A stretch of DNA of 40,321 nucleotides, taken from NCBI GenBank assembly GCA_003140075.1, contig PLIO01000070.1:37040-77360 (forward strand), written 5' to 3'. Under the pieces are notes generated by a model, which saw only the letters and a program-made list of their open reading frames with translations, searched no databases and was not told the origin of the DNA. Below, in pieces: positions 7,982 to 16,820 of this stretch. Origin of the DNA: Acidobacteriaceae bacterium (GTDB taxonomy: Bacteria > Acidobacteriota > Terriglobia > Terriglobales > Acidobacteriaceae). Made by a program: the position numbers and the translations under genes. Position 1 is the stretch's first letter. Each line of letters begins with the position of its first letter.

Positions 7982-9622
7982 TTGCTGAACGTTCCGCTGC
8001 GCGTAACATTTGTTTTGACGTTGGTGCTGTTGGCCGCGGCCTCCACGGGACCGATTTTCGAGGTCAGGCTGCCGCGGGGTGTGGATTTCACGCTGGAGAA
8101 CTCGCCGACCCCGAAAAAATATTTGATTGAGACGATGCCTGGCGGAGTGGCGCTGCTGGACTACAACAACGACGGTTTGTTGGACATTTTTTTCGTGAAC
8201 GGCGGCCACGTCACGAGCCCGATGAAAGGCACTGACAACTTCGAGCGGCACGACCCGCGCTATTGGAATCGCCTGTACCGGCAAAATAAAGACGGGAGTT
8301 TTACGGACGTGACGCAGCAAGCCGGCCTGGCAAACGTGGCAGACGGAGACTACGGCATGGGCGTAGCCGTGGGTGACTACGACAACGACGGCTATCCCGA
8401 CATCTTTGTGACCAATTACGGGAAAAATATTCTCTACCACAACAACGGAGACGGCACTTTTACGGATGTGACCGAGAAAGCGGGAGTAGCAGGGGGCGGG
8501 TGGTCGGTTTCAGCTGGATTTTTCGACTACGACAACGATGGGAAGCTCGATCTTTTTGTGACTCGCTACATGGATTGGGACACGCAGCACAGCAAAGATT
8601 GCGGCGGCAATTTTCATACTTATTGTCCGCCCGGGGAATTTCCGCGCACTACAAATATTCTTTATCACAACCGGGGAGACGGCACGTTTGAGGATGTGAG
8701 TCAACGCTCGGGAATTGCCGCCAAAAAGGGTCACGGCCTGGGTGTGGCGTTTGCGGATTATGATGGCGACGGATTCACGGACATCTTTGTGGCGAACGAT
8801 GGCATGCAGCAGTATCTTTTCCATAACAACGGCAACGGCACATTTACCGAGGTCGGAATGGAAGCGGGTGCGGCGCTGAATCAGGATGGCGGGCCGCTTT
8901 CCGGCATGGGCGTGGTGTTTCAGGATTACGACAACGATGGCCGGCCTGACATCATCGTGACCACTTTGCCGCGCCAGACCTACCCGGTGTTTCACAACGA
9001 CGGGAACGGCTCTTTCAGTGACCGAGGTTTGCAAACCGGAGTGACCATGCTTTCAGGAATCACTTCCGGCTGGGGCGTTGGCCTGGAAGATTTCGACAAT
9101 GATGGGCAGAAAGATTTGTTCATCACCCAGGGACACGTTCTCGATAACGTGGAGGTCATCGACCCTTCGTTGCACTACCTGGAACCGACACTTGTGGCCC
9201 TGAATCACAACGGGCGGTTCGAGCGGGTTGATTCGGGAAGCGACGCGCTGGTCTCCGGGCGCGGAGCCGCATTCGGCGACCTTAATAATGACGGATGGAT
9301 CGACGTGGTAACGACGGTACCGGGGGCACACCCTCAGTTCTTTTTTAACCGGGGTGGAAGCGCGCACTGGCTGACGATTACACTGCGGGGCACGCGGAGC
9401 AACCGTGATGGCCTGGGCGCGCGAGTAGAAGTGAACGGGCAAACGCGTTTCGCGACTACCGCCGGGAGCTATGAATCCGCGAATGATAAGCGCCTGCATT
9501 TCGGACTGGGCACGGCCGAGAAAGCAAAAGTGGAAGTCGATTGGCCATCTGGGATTCACCAGACTTTGAATGATGTTCATGCCGACCAGTTCCTGGAAGT
9601 GCGCGAACCGGAGAAACCGTGA
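7982..9622 (+). CDS. CRTAC1-type secreted FG-GAP/VCBS repeat protein with ASPIC/UnbV C-terminal domain
   Basis: A TTG start at 7982 with GAAGGGG upstream gives a 546-residue protein. It has a signal peptide (about 1-22), then six or seven FG-GAP/VCBS repeats, each marked by a calcium-binding loop such as DYNNDGLLDIFFVNGG, DYDNDGYPDIFVTNYG and DFDNDGQKDLFITQG. These should fold as a beta-propeller. The last roughly 90 residues (HWLTITLRG ... NRDGLGARVEV ... VDWPSGI) form an ASPIC/UnbV domain. The family is common in Acidobacteria and Planctomycetes; its biochemical role is not established and may be binding of an extracellular ligand. The neighbours suggest a role in glycan handling. The stop overlaps the start of the TPR gene by 4 nt. 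Confidence 0.92.
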   Translation: MLNVPLRVTFVLTLVLLAAASTGPIFEVRLPRGVDFTLENSPTPKKYLIETMPGGVALLDYNNDGLLDIFFVNGGHVTSPMKGTDNFERHDPRYWNRLYRQNKDGSFTDVTQQAGLANVADGDYGMGVAVGDYDNDGYPDIFVTNYGKNILYHNNGDGTFTDVTEKAGVAGGGWSVSAGFFDYDNDGKLDLFVTRYMDWDTQHSKDCGGNFHTYCPPGEFPRTTNILYHNRGDGTFEDVSQRSGIAAKKGHGLGVAFADYDGDGFTDIFVANDGMQQYLFHNNGNGTFTEVGMEAGAALNQDGGPLSGMGVVFQDYDNDGRPDIIVTTLPRQTYPVFHNDGNGSFSDRGLQTGVTMLSGITSGWGVGLEDFDNDGQKDLFITQGHVLDNVEVIDPSLHYLEPTLVALNHNGRFERVDSGSDALVSGRGAAFGDLNNDGWIDVVTTVPGAHPQFFFNRGGSAHWLTITLRGTRSNRDGLGARVEVNGQTRFATTAGSYESANDKRLHFGLGTAEKAKVEVDWPSGIHQTLNDVHADQFLEVREPEKP

Positions 9623-10695
9623 TCCGAGGAATCTTATTATTGTGGCTGGCGTGGCAGGTTGCATCGCCGCAAGCTGCCGAGCACATGCAGGCGGGAATTG
9701 CCGCAGACAAGCAGCGGAATTTTGCGGTGGCTATCGCGGAGTTTAAGAAGGTAACGGAACTCGACCCCGCATTCGCGGATGGCTTTATCAGTCTCGGGCA
9801 AGCCTACATGGAGAATGGCGATTACGGCTCGGCCATCGCGCCGCTCAAACATGCGTTGAAGCTGAATGCGGACTCGCTGCCAGCTCACCAGTTGCTAGGG
9901 TATGCCCTGCTTGCTCAAGGTTACGCGGGAGAAGCAATTCCACACCTGCAGCTTTCGCCGGATAAAACCGCGCTGGGGATTGCGGAAATCCAGACCGGGC
10001 AATTGCCGGAAGCAGTCGCCAATCTGCAGGCGGCGCAGACGGCGCACCCCAACGATCCAGATATTCTTTACTACCTCGGCCGCGCCAGCGGTTTGCTATC
10101 GAAGCAATCGATTGACACTTTGCTGGCGGCTTATCCGGATTCCGCTCGGGCGCACCAGGCAATGGCGGAAAACTACTTTGTGCTGCGGCGGATGCCGGAG
10201 GCGGAAAAAGAGTATAGCGAAGCGTTGCGGCTGCGGCCGGGTCTGCCTGAGGCTCACCTTGCGCTGGGCGAAGTATATGCGGGCGCTTTCCAGTGGGACA
10301 AAGCAGAAGAAGAATTCCGGACGCAAGCCAAGCTGCAGCCGGGAAACGCTGAAGCCGCTTACCGCCTGGGACAGGCGTTGTTGGAGCAAGGCAAAGCGCA
10401 CGAGGCGCGGGTGGAGCTGTTGCGCGCCGACGGACTGACGCCGGGCATGCCGGAGACGCTCTACTCGCTCGGAAAAGCGGCTTCGCTGGAAGGCGACGCC
10501 GCCGCTGCCGAGAAGGCGTGGACCAAGCTTCTTTCTATCGAGAAGCAGAGTTCGCTGGCGGCGCAGGCGCATTTCGGATTGGCGGGGCTTTATCGTAAGC
10601 AGGGGAAGACGGCGGAGGCGCAGCGGGAAATGCAGGAGTTTCAGAGTTTGCAGAGCGCGGGGCAGACGGGTGGGAAGCAGGAATCACAGCATTAG
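9619..10695 (+). CDS. Secreted tetratricopeptide-repeat protein
   Basis: The gene starts with GTG inside GTGA, overlapping the stop of the FG-GAP gene, so the two are probably translationally coupled. The 358-residue product has a signal peptide (about 1-19) and then at least seven TPR units, for example FAVAIAEFKKVTELDPAFADG, YGSAIAPLKHALKLNADSLP and PEAEKEYSEALRLRPGLPEA. TPRs are protein-binding scaffolds. Together with the UnbV protein it probably forms a complex in the periplasm or on the cell surface; this is inferred from gene pairing. The tail after about residue 340 is polar and disordered. Confidence 0.92.
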   Translation: MIRGILLLWLAWQVASPQAAEHMQAGIAADKQRNFAVAIAEFKKVTELDPAFADGFISLGQAYMENGDYGSAIAPLKHALKLNADSLPAHQLLGYALLAQGYAGEAIPHLQLSPDKTALGIAEIQTGQLPEAVANLQAAQTAHPNDPDILYYLGRASGLLSKQSIDTLLAAYPDSARAHQAMAENYFVLRRMPEAEKEYSEALRLRPGLPEAHLALGEVYAGAFQWDKAEEEFRTQAKLQPGNAEAAYRLGQALLEQGKAHEARVELLRADGLTPGMPETLYSLGKAASLEGDAAAAEKAWTKLLSIEKQSSLAAQAHFGLAGLYRKQGKTAEAQREMQEFQSLQSAGQTGGKQESQH

Positions 10696-10786
10696 CGGGG
10701 CGTTGCGCAGTTTAAACAAGCAGCGGGAAAAAGTGCAGGGAAGATCACCTCAGGCTCTGAAGCGCGAATACATTTTTGTCGCTTAT

Positions 10787-10806
10787 CGCAGCGCTGAAGC
10801 GCTGCG
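10787..10806. repeat. Perfect hairpin (REP-like) in the TPR/GH2 intergenic region
   Basis: CGCAGCGC-TGAA-GCGCTGCG forms an 8-bp stem with a tetraloop and no T-tract, so it is not an ordinary terminator. It resembles the short GC-rich dispersed palindromes of acidobacterial genomes, but I cannot count copies here. The rest of the gap (10696-10881) holds a GTTGATCAAC palindrome (10830-10839) and a related GGTTGATGTTGAT about 15 nt further on, a possible operator. Confidence 0.5.
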
Positions 10807-10881
10807 CCACCCAAAATCAAGTTGGAGCAGTTGATCAACAATCAAGTCAGAGCGGTTGATGTTGATAAGGAGCACTTGAAA

Positions 10882-13539
10882 ATGGAAGTGATTCAGCGTG
10901 GAGTCCTTCGTGGCCTCGTGGTTACAATGTCTGTCTTCTCCGTGTGTCTGTTTTTTTGCTTACTGGTGGTGTCGCCGGTGAACGCGGCGGAGCCGGCTTC
11001 GCGGAATCTGGATGCGGGCTGGCAGTTTCGAGCGGTAGCTAACACAGACAGATCCGATGTGAAGGAATGGCATCCGGCGCAGGTGCCGGGGGTGGTTCAG
11101 ACCGACCTGTTAAACAGCAAGCTAATTCCTGACCCGTTCGATCGCGATAATGAGTTTCATCTGCAGTGGGTCGGGCTGGCCGACTGGGAGTATCAGACCA
11201 CATTTCAACTCGATGCGGCTGCGCTGGTGCACGACCACGTTGATCTGGTCTTCGAGGGATTGGATACATTTGCCGACGTCTACCTAAATGATCAATCGAT
11301 TCTCCACGCCGACAACATGTTCCGCCGTTGGAGAATTCCTGCCAAGGCGGTGCTCAAGCCGGGCGCAAACACGCTGCGAATTGTTTTCCATTCGGCAGTC
11401 GAGAAGATGATCCCCTACTCCAAGTCGCTGCCTTACATTCTGCCTTCCATCTCGACCCACAATTATGGAAACGAAGAAAATATTGCGACCGCTCCCTACA
11501 CGCGCAAGGCTCCGTACAACTACGGCTGGGATTGGGGACCGCGCTTCATGACCGAAGGGATATGGAAGGCGGTGCGTCTGGAAACCTGGGACGCGCTGCG
11601 AATTGAGAACTTCCATATTCATCAGGAGAGCATCACCGCCGATCTGGCCAACGTCACCGCCGAAGTTGAAATCGAAGCGACCCGGGCCACGACGGCGAGT
11701 CTCGCCCTAGCTCACGATGAGATGTCTGGACCGCAGACCGCGGATGGAAACCAGACACTGCAATTGAATGCCGGCATCAACCATGTTTCGTTTCCGCTGC
11801 GGATTGCTTCGCCGAAGCTCTGGTATCCGGTTGGATATGGCGCTCAGAACCGTTACAAGTTTTCGGCTACGATCCGCATTGGCCGCGACCTTGCGGCTCA
11901 TACTGAAACGAAGACCGGATTGCGCTCTCTCGAGTTGCGCCGCGTTGCCGATCAGTGGGGGAAGAGTTTTGAGTTTGTGGTGAATGGCATTTCTGTTTTC
12001 GCCAAGGGCGCGGATGTTATTCCGTTCGACAGCTTTCCCAATCGCGTGACTCCCGAGATTCATCGCAACATCCTTCAGGCTGCCCGCGACGCGCATATGA
12101 ATATGGTGCGTGAATGGGGCGGCGGGTATTACGAGTCCGACGATTTCTACGATATCTGCGACGAACTCGGCATTATGGTCTGGCAGGAATTCATGTTCGG
12201 TGGGGACATGATTCCCGGCGATGTGGCTTTTCAGGAAAATGTGCGGCAGGAGGCGATCGACCAGATCAAGCGGTTGCGGGATCACCCCAGCATCGTGATC
12301 TGGTGCGGAAATAATGAGGTGGAAACTGGCTGGTGGCACTGGGGCGACCGTCAGGAATTCAAGGCGTCCATCTCTCCCGATCAGCGCGACCGGGTTTGGC
12401 AGGATTACGTGATCATGTTCGCTGACATTCTCAAGGGCGCGGTTACGCAGTATGCGGATCCCACGCCTTACACGCCCAGCTCGCCGAGTGCGGATTTTGA
12501 AGAAATTCCTGACAATCAGCACAACGGCGATATGCACTACTGGGCGGTGTGGCACCAGCAGGCGCCGAAGGAGGACTATACCAAGCAATTCCCGCGGTTT
12601 ATGTCGGAATACGGGTTTCAATCGTTTCCCGAGATGCGAACCATCCACACGTTTGCCAACCAGCCTGGGGACTTCGATATCCGCTCGACTGTCTTGCAAG
12701 CGCATCAGAAGAACAAAGGTGGAAATGAGCGCATCCTGACTTATATGTTGCGCGAATATCGCGAGCCCAAGGATTTCGCATCGTTTGTTTATCTGAGCCA
12801 GGTGCAGCAGGCGGAGATCATCAAGATCGGCGCCGAGCATTTGCGTAGACAGCGGCCGCGCACGATGGGATCGCTCTATTGGCAGTTGAACGATTGCTGG
12901 CCGGTGGCTTCGTGGGCCAGCATCGATTACTACGGACGCTGGAAGGCTCTGCACTACTACGCCCGCCGCTTCTACGACGATGTGCTGATCTCGCCCTTCC
13001 TGCACGACGACAAAGTAGACGTATATGTGGTCTCAGACAAGCTTGAGCCGCTTACTGGAACCGTTCACACGCGGCTGCTCGACTTTTCTGGAAATGTGTT
13101 GGTCGACCAAACGAAAGAGGTTCAAATTCCGGCGCAATCGAACGCGATTTATTTCAGTGTGGATAAGGCGGCTACGGCGGCGAAAGGCGATCTTCACAAG
13201 AGCTTCCTGGTGTTTGATCTGGATGTCGCGGGGAAGAGAGTGTCGCGTAACCTTATATTCTTTGGCGCGACGCATGACCTGGAATTGCCAGTTGCACCAA
13301 AAATCGAGACGACTCTCACCAAAACCGGGGATGACTACACTTTGACCCTACAGTCATCCCAGCTCGCCCGGGACGTGTATGTATCTTTCGGGGACCTGGA
13401 TGTTCAGAGCGCGGACAATTATTTTGATTTGCTTCCAGGCGATCCGGTCACGATTCGTCTGAAGTCTGCCGCGGCGCAGGAACAGCTTAGAGCGGCTCTA
13501 AAAGTCACGTCTCTCACGGAAGCTTTCAATTCGAATTGA
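10882..13539 (+). CDS. Secreted glycoside hydrolase family 2, beta-mannosidase type
   Basis: The 885-residue protein starts at ATG 10882, with AAGGAG nine bases upstream; a frame extension to TTG 10822 has no such site. A signal peptide ends near VSPVNAAEPA (about residue 37). Next come the GH2 jelly-roll sugar-binding domain (DAGWQF, ADWEYQTTF, NYGWDWGPRF), Ig-like domains, and the TIM barrel. The acid/base Glu lies in WCGNNEVETGW (about E479) and the nucleophile in FMSEYGFQSFP (about E576). The WDWGP motif and overall layout match exo-beta-mannosidases rather than beta-galactosidases. It should remove terminal beta-mannose from oligosaccharides in the periplasm. It follows the LacI, UnbV and TPR genes after a 186-nt gap, so it may have its own promoter while belonging to the same regulon. 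Confidence 0.92.
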   Translation: MEVIQRGVLRGLVVTMSVFSVCLFFCLLVVSPVNAAEPASRNLDAGWQFRAVANTDRSDVKEWHPAQVPGVVQTDLLNSKLIPDPFDRDNEFHLQWVGLADWEYQTTFQLDAAALVHDHVDLVFEGLDTFADVYLNDQSILHADNMFRRWRIPAKAVLKPGANTLRIVFHSAVEKMIPYSKSLPYILPSISTHNYGNEENIATAPYTRKAPYNYGWDWGPRFMTEGIWKAVRLETWDALRIENFHIHQESITADLANVTAEVEIEATRATTASLALAHDEMSGPQTADGNQTLQLNAGINHVSFPLRIASPKLWYPVGYGAQNRYKFSATIRIGRDLAAHTETKTGLRSLELRRVADQWGKSFEFVVNGISVFAKGADVIPFDSFPNRVTPEIHRNILQAARDAHMNMVREWGGGYYESDDFYDICDELGIMVWQEFMFGGDMIPGDVAFQENVRQEAIDQIKRLRDHPSIVIWCGNNEVETGWWHWGDRQEFKASISPDQRDRVWQDYVIMFADILKGAVTQYADPTPYTPSSPSADFEEIPDNQHNGDMHYWAVWHQQAPKEDYTKQFPRFMSEYGFQSFPEMRTIHTFANQPGDFDIRSTVLQAHQKNKGGNERILTYMLREYREPKDFASFVYLSQVQQAEIIKIGAEHLRRQRPRTMGSLYWQLNDCWPVASWASIDYYGRWKALHYYARRFYDDVLISPFLHDDKVDVYVVSDKLEPLTGTVHTRLLDFSGNVLVDQTKEVQIPAQSNAIYFSVDKAATAAKGDLHKSFLVFDLDVAGKRVSRNLIFFGATHDLELPVAPKIETTLTKTGDDYTLTLQSSQLARDVYVSFGDLDVQSADNYFDLLPGDPVTIRLKSAAAQEQLRAALKVTSLTEAFNSN

Positions 13540-13568
13540 CTTCGAGTTCGCCCAGCGATTGTGCGGGG

Positions 13569-13611
13569 AATGAGGCTGCGTAGTTTTGGGTTTGCCTCCG
13601 GCAGCCTCATT
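13569..13611. repeat. Inverted repeat with 21-nt loop after the GH2 gene
   Basis: AATGAGGCTGC (13569-13579) and GCAGCCTCATT (13601-13611) are perfect 11-bp inverted repeats. The arms lie 30 nt after the GH2 stop. No T-tract follows on either strand, so a terminator role is uncertain; a protein-binding site or structured RNA are alternatives. The remaining gap up to 13829 shows no convincing gene. Confidence 0.5.
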
Positions 13612-13829
13612 GCCTTGCGCGTGCAACTGGGCGATGATCCGCCAAACCTGGGTTTTTCTCGTATTTTTTCCAGAATCAAGGCCCACCCAGCCCTCCCGGT
13701 CACACGCCCGCAATAGCCCATCGGCGGCTTCTGTCATGCACTTTCGAGACCTTTCGCGGTCGGGGTCCAGCAGGCAGACTTGTCCGTTCGACAACAGGAG
13801 CCGACAGAACACAGCTTATTCGACCAAAC

Positions 13830-15473
13830 ATGGGCCACCTCCCCACTCGTTGGAATGCGCTCGTTGTCCTGCTTGCCCTGGCCACCATGGTGGGCTGTCA
13901 GGGACTGAGCACGGGCAAACCTGGTTCGCAAGGCACGCCAAACCCCGCGCCAATCGGGTTGACGGCCACACCGGCCAGCGTTAGCTTCGGAAACGTGCAG
14001 ATCGGCACGAGCCAAAGTCAGTCCGATTCACTTACGAACACCAGCGCAAGCAGTATTACCATCTCGGAAGCGGACGTTACCGGGACTGGTTTTTCTACCA
14101 CCGGCCTGAATTTACCCTTGACGCTGGCGGCCGGAGCAAGCACGACTTTTAGCGTGGTCTTCAGCCCAACGTTAGCTGGCAGCGTAAGCGGAAATCTGGC
14201 TCTCACCAATGATGGAGCAACGAGTCCGGTGAATATCGCGCTTTCCGGGACGGCGGTCACAGTGGGGGATCTTACCGGAAATCCAACCAGCTTCAGCTTC
14301 GGCAGTGTGCAGGTGGGTAGCAACCCGACGCAGCCCGAAACTTTGAAGAACTCCGGGGGCGAGAATCTCACAATTTCTCAGGCGTCTATTAGCGGTGCGG
14401 GCTTCAGCTACACGGGGCTGAGCCTGCCGATGACGCTGGCGCCAAACCAGAGCACGACATTCGGGGTGGTTTTCGCGCCGACGGTTGCGGGCGCCAGCAA
14501 CGGCACGCTCTCAATCACCATGAGCGGATCGAGCACTACGTTGGACATTGCTGTTTCTGGAACTGGAACGACGCCAACGGTCCCAGCTATCCTGAGCGCA
14601 ACGCCCGGCAACTTGACGTTTACGAACGTGCAGATCGGCCAGAACCAGACGCAAACCGAGACGGTAAATAACGTTGGCGGCGTGAGTGCGACGATCTCGC
14701 AGGCGTCGGTTTCCGGTACGGGCTTCAGCATCTCGGGCATAACCACGCCGGTGACATTGGCGCCGGGGCAAAATGTGTCTTTCAGCGTAACCTTTGCGCC
14801 GCAATCCTCGGGGAATTTCAGCGGAAGCGTCTCCCTTGCCTCGAATGCTTCCAACCCGACGCTGAGCATGAGTCTGAGCGGGTCCGCGATTGGGCAGAGT
14901 CAAGGCACGTTGAGCGTCAGTCCCGTCAACGTAGGGAGCGTGACGGTCGGGACTAGCGGGACTCAGACCGGAACCCTGACCGCAACCGGTGCGAGCGTAT
15001 CGGTCTCCTCCGTCGGCCTGACCGGCACCAACCTTTCGGAGTTTTCCATCAGCGGGCTCTCGTTTCCGCTGACGGTTACTACGAGCCAGCCAATTAACTT
15101 TACTGTAACGTTTACGCCGGGCGCGAGTGGAGCGGCCTCGGCCTCGGCGACATTTAACAGCAATGCCTCGAACTCGCCGATCACTGCAACCCTGACGGGC
15201 ACGGGAACGCAGGCGCCAGTTCATAGCGTCAACTTATCGTGGAAGTCCAGCGGTTCGCCGGGCATTACGAGCTACAACGTCTATCGCGCGGTTTATGGGA
15301 CGAACGCCTGCGGTTCGTATTCGAACATCGGTTCCACCTCGAGTTCCGTTACGGCATATACAGACAATGTGGTGGCTGACGGCACAACCTACTGCTATGC
15401 GACGACGGCGGTGGACCCCAGTGGCGAAAGCGGATATTCCAACATCACCCAGGCAGTGATCCCGCCTCCGTAA
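13830..15473 (+). CDS. Lipoprotein with four choice-of-anchor-D (ASH/HYDIN-type) Ig repeats and a fibronectin type III tail
   Basis: The 547-residue protein has a lipoprotein-like signal (hydrophobic stretch to MVGC, Cys23). A short Gly/Pro linker leads to four tandem beta-sandwich repeats of about 100 residues. The first begins SVSFGNVQIGTSQSQ, the second SFSFGSVQVGSNPTQ, the third LTFTNVQIGQNQTQ, and the fourth diverges (VNVGSVTVGTSGTQ). Each carries an FxVxFxP-type strand such as FSVVFSPTLAG. The C-terminal 85 residues are a fibronectin type III domain (VNLSWKSSG, YNVYRA, YCYATTAVD). The protein is probably anchored at the outer membrane and exposed, as an adhesin-like or matrix scaffold protein; no enzyme motif is present. 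Codon use is Thr/Ser/Gly-rich as expected for such repeats. The start lacks a clear ribosome site. Confidence 0.88.
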   Translation: MGHLPTRWNALVVLLALATMVGCQGLSTGKPGSQGTPNPAPIGLTATPASVSFGNVQIGTSQSQSDSLTNTSASSITISEADVTGTGFSTTGLNLPLTLAAGASTTFSVVFSPTLAGSVSGNLALTNDGATSPVNIALSGTAVTVGDLTGNPTSFSFGSVQVGSNPTQPETLKNSGGENLTISQASISGAGFSYTGLSLPMTLAPNQSTTFGVVFAPTVAGASNGTLSITMSGSSTTLDIAVSGTGTTPTVPAILSATPGNLTFTNVQIGQNQTQTETVNNVGGVSATISQASVSGTGFSISGITTPVTLAPGQNVSFSVTFAPQSSGNFSGSVSLASNASNPTLSMSLSGSAIGQSQGTLSVSPVNVGSVTVGTSGTQTGTLTATGASVSVSSVGLTGTNLSEFSISGLSFPLTVTTSQPINFTVTFTPGASGAASASATFNSNASNSPITATLTGTGTQAPVHSVNLSWKSSGSPGITSYNVYRAVYGTNACGSYSNIGSTSSSVTAYTDNVVADGTTYCYATTAVDPSGESGYSNITQAVIPPP

Positions 15474-15648
15474 GTCTTCCGCGAACTCCGGATTGGTCAA
15501 GTGGCAGTCTCCGACGGCTGTTTTCGACACCAATGGTCGGGTTTCTGACGGAAGACCAGCGGCGCATATATCGCTCATCTCATTGAAATCAAATAATCTT
15601 GGGTGATGTTGCAATTGGCTGCAACGGGGGTCGCAGAAATTATCAGTC

Positions 15649-15676
15649 TTGACAGTTTTGGGCTCCGCGTTAGAGT
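15649..15676 (+). promoter_or_regulatory. Predicted sigma-70-type promoter of the PEP-CTERM gene
   Basis: TTGACA (15649-15654) and TAGAGT (15671-15676) are 16 nt apart, about 70 nt before the ATG at 15746. The -35 is perfect and the -10 moderate. Confidence 0.5.
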
Positions 15677-15745
15677 CAAACAAGCAGTTGTATACAAGCC
15701 AACCTTCCCCCACCTTTAAGTTTTATCCAAAAAGAGGAGAAGTCA

Positions 15746-16150
15746 ATGATGAAGTCGATTACCAGCTTTCCGGCGTGGGTAGCTTTTGCAGCGCTTTTAT
15801 GTTTTGCACCGAGCGCTTTTGGTCAGGGCACGAGCAACATAAAGGCGACGGGGTCGGGATATACCTTTCTGAACGACGCGCCATCGAGCTTTTTGGCGTT
15901 CACGTTAGGCCCTCGCGCTCCCAGGAGTGGCAACCAAGGGGCGAACAACGGGTGCGGCAACCAAGGTTGGGCCGATAGAGGCTGGGATGGCTGGGCTTGG
16001 GGGGGCGGTGGCAACAATGGAGGCGGCGGGTGCTCGTCCGTGCCCGAGGGCGGGACGGCGTTGCTGTATGTGTTGCTGGCTGGCCTTTGTTGCGCAGGGG
16101 CTATCGTTGTGCGGTCGCGGCGAAAAGCGTCTTTGAGCGAAACCAACTAA
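15746..16150 (+). CDS. Small Gly-rich PEP-CTERM sorting-signal protein (VPEGG type)
   Basis: The 134-residue protein has a signal peptide (1 to about 26, ending SAFGQ) and a low-complexity Gly/Asn/Trp-rich middle (about 59-96). Its C-terminus has the tripartite exosortase sorting signal: VPEGG (99-103), a hydrophobic helix (104-122) and a basic tail RSRRK (123-127). An exosortase should cleave at the motif and release the protein into the extracellular matrix. The strong AGAGGAG ribosome site precedes the ATG by seven bases; a second ATG follows directly. No exosortase gene is in the window, but the FemAB-like, ExeA-like ATPase and kinase genes downstream are of the types associated with PEP-CTERM exopolysaccharide loci. 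Confidence 0.85.
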   Translation: MMKSITSFPAWVAFAALLCFAPSAFGQGTSNIKATGSGYTFLNDAPSSFLAFTLGPRAPRSGNQGANNGCGNQGWADRGWDGWAWGGGGNNGGGGCSSVPEGGTALLYVLLAGLCCAGAIVVRSRRKASLSETN

Positions 16151-16753
16151 TACACACTCTTGGCAGGTTCGTCCGGACTCCGCCAGCCCGGACCGATTCG
16201 AAATCCACACGGCGTGCACAATTCGGGCACGCCGTTGTCTTCATCCTCTGCCTTTTTCTCGCCGACATCCTTCTGCAGCTCGTCTTACGCAAACTCTCAG
16301 GCGACCTCAAGATAGTGAATTAATGTAGCAAGTCATGGACATAAAGTGCAAACTCTTGCGCACCTGTCAGCAAGTGACTTTCTAGGAGTTCGCGCATTGT
16401 GTTCCTCGAATGGAGAAGCATCTACGGTCGGCTTTGGCCTGCGACTATTTGGTGTAAGTAGCTGTTAAGCCAATCAGTTCAATTGCGCAGGGGCCTTTGG
16501 AAGAGGGTGCCAGGCAGGCAAGCGAGATCCCGGAGCAGTAGAGCACACCCAAGACCATGGAAAGGTCGGCCTGTCACCAAACAGGAAGTAACGACCCTTT
16601 GGGTACTTTATACTCCTTGCAACGATCTGCAATCCCATGTAAGCTGATTGTCATCAGGGCAAGCCGACTTATCAAGTCGGTTGCGGTTCTCCCCCGGCCC
16701 GATGGTTCCGAGGTAATTTCTCTGCAGGTCGCGAGCAAGACTCGAAGAGTCTC
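16151..16753. other. Gene-free region before the exopolysaccharide operon
   Basis: I find no convincing protein gene in these roughly 600 bases; short frames lack ribosome sites and family resemblance. The clearest structure is the hairpin CCGACTT-ATC-AAGTCGG (16664-16680), preceded by GGGCAA and followed by TTGCGG. AAGAGTCTCTT (16745-16755) is a short palindrome just before the next promoter. A structured RNA is possible but I cannot assign one. Confidence 0.5.
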
Positions 16754-16781
16754 TTGACAGGCGGTAGCATGGTTCTATAAT
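16754..16781 (+). promoter_or_regulatory. Consensus sigma-70-type promoter
   Basis: TTGACA (16754-16759) and TATAAT (16776-16781) both match consensus exactly, with a 16-nt spacer. Transcription would start near 16788, giving a leader of about 280 nt before the NusG-like gene. The spacer contains the ops-like sequence listed separately. Confidence 0.7.
16760..16771 (+). promoter_or_regulatory. Match to the RfaH ops element (GGCGGTAGCNT)
   Basis: GGCGGTAGCATG matches the E. coli ops consensus at every fixed position, 300 nt before a gene for an RfaH/UpxY-like NusG paralogue. It lies inside the spacer of the sigma-70-type promoter, so it could work as ops only on a transcript coming from upstream. 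Chance or a different function remains possible. Confidence 0.35.
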
Positions 16782-16820
16782 CCCTATAGGAATAGTAGTG
16801 ATTTCAATAACAGATCACTT

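Noticed and set aside
11707-13005. 432-codon minus-strand open frame opposite the GH2 gene
   Set aside because: It overlaps the catalytic domain of a clear GH2 enzyme; no domain or ribosome site supports it.
13498-13812. 104-codon minus-strand frame between the GH2 and lipoprotein genes
   Set aside because: It runs into the GH2 gene, has no recognisable domain and its arms coincide with the inverted repeat; too weak to call a gene.
16655-16705. Possible cyclic di-GMP (GEMM) riboswitch around the CCGACTT/AAGTCGG hairpin
   Set aside because: GGGCAA followed by a hairpin and CCCCCGGCC is reminiscent, but the conserved GAAA loop, ACGCAAAGC and second-stem receptor are missing.
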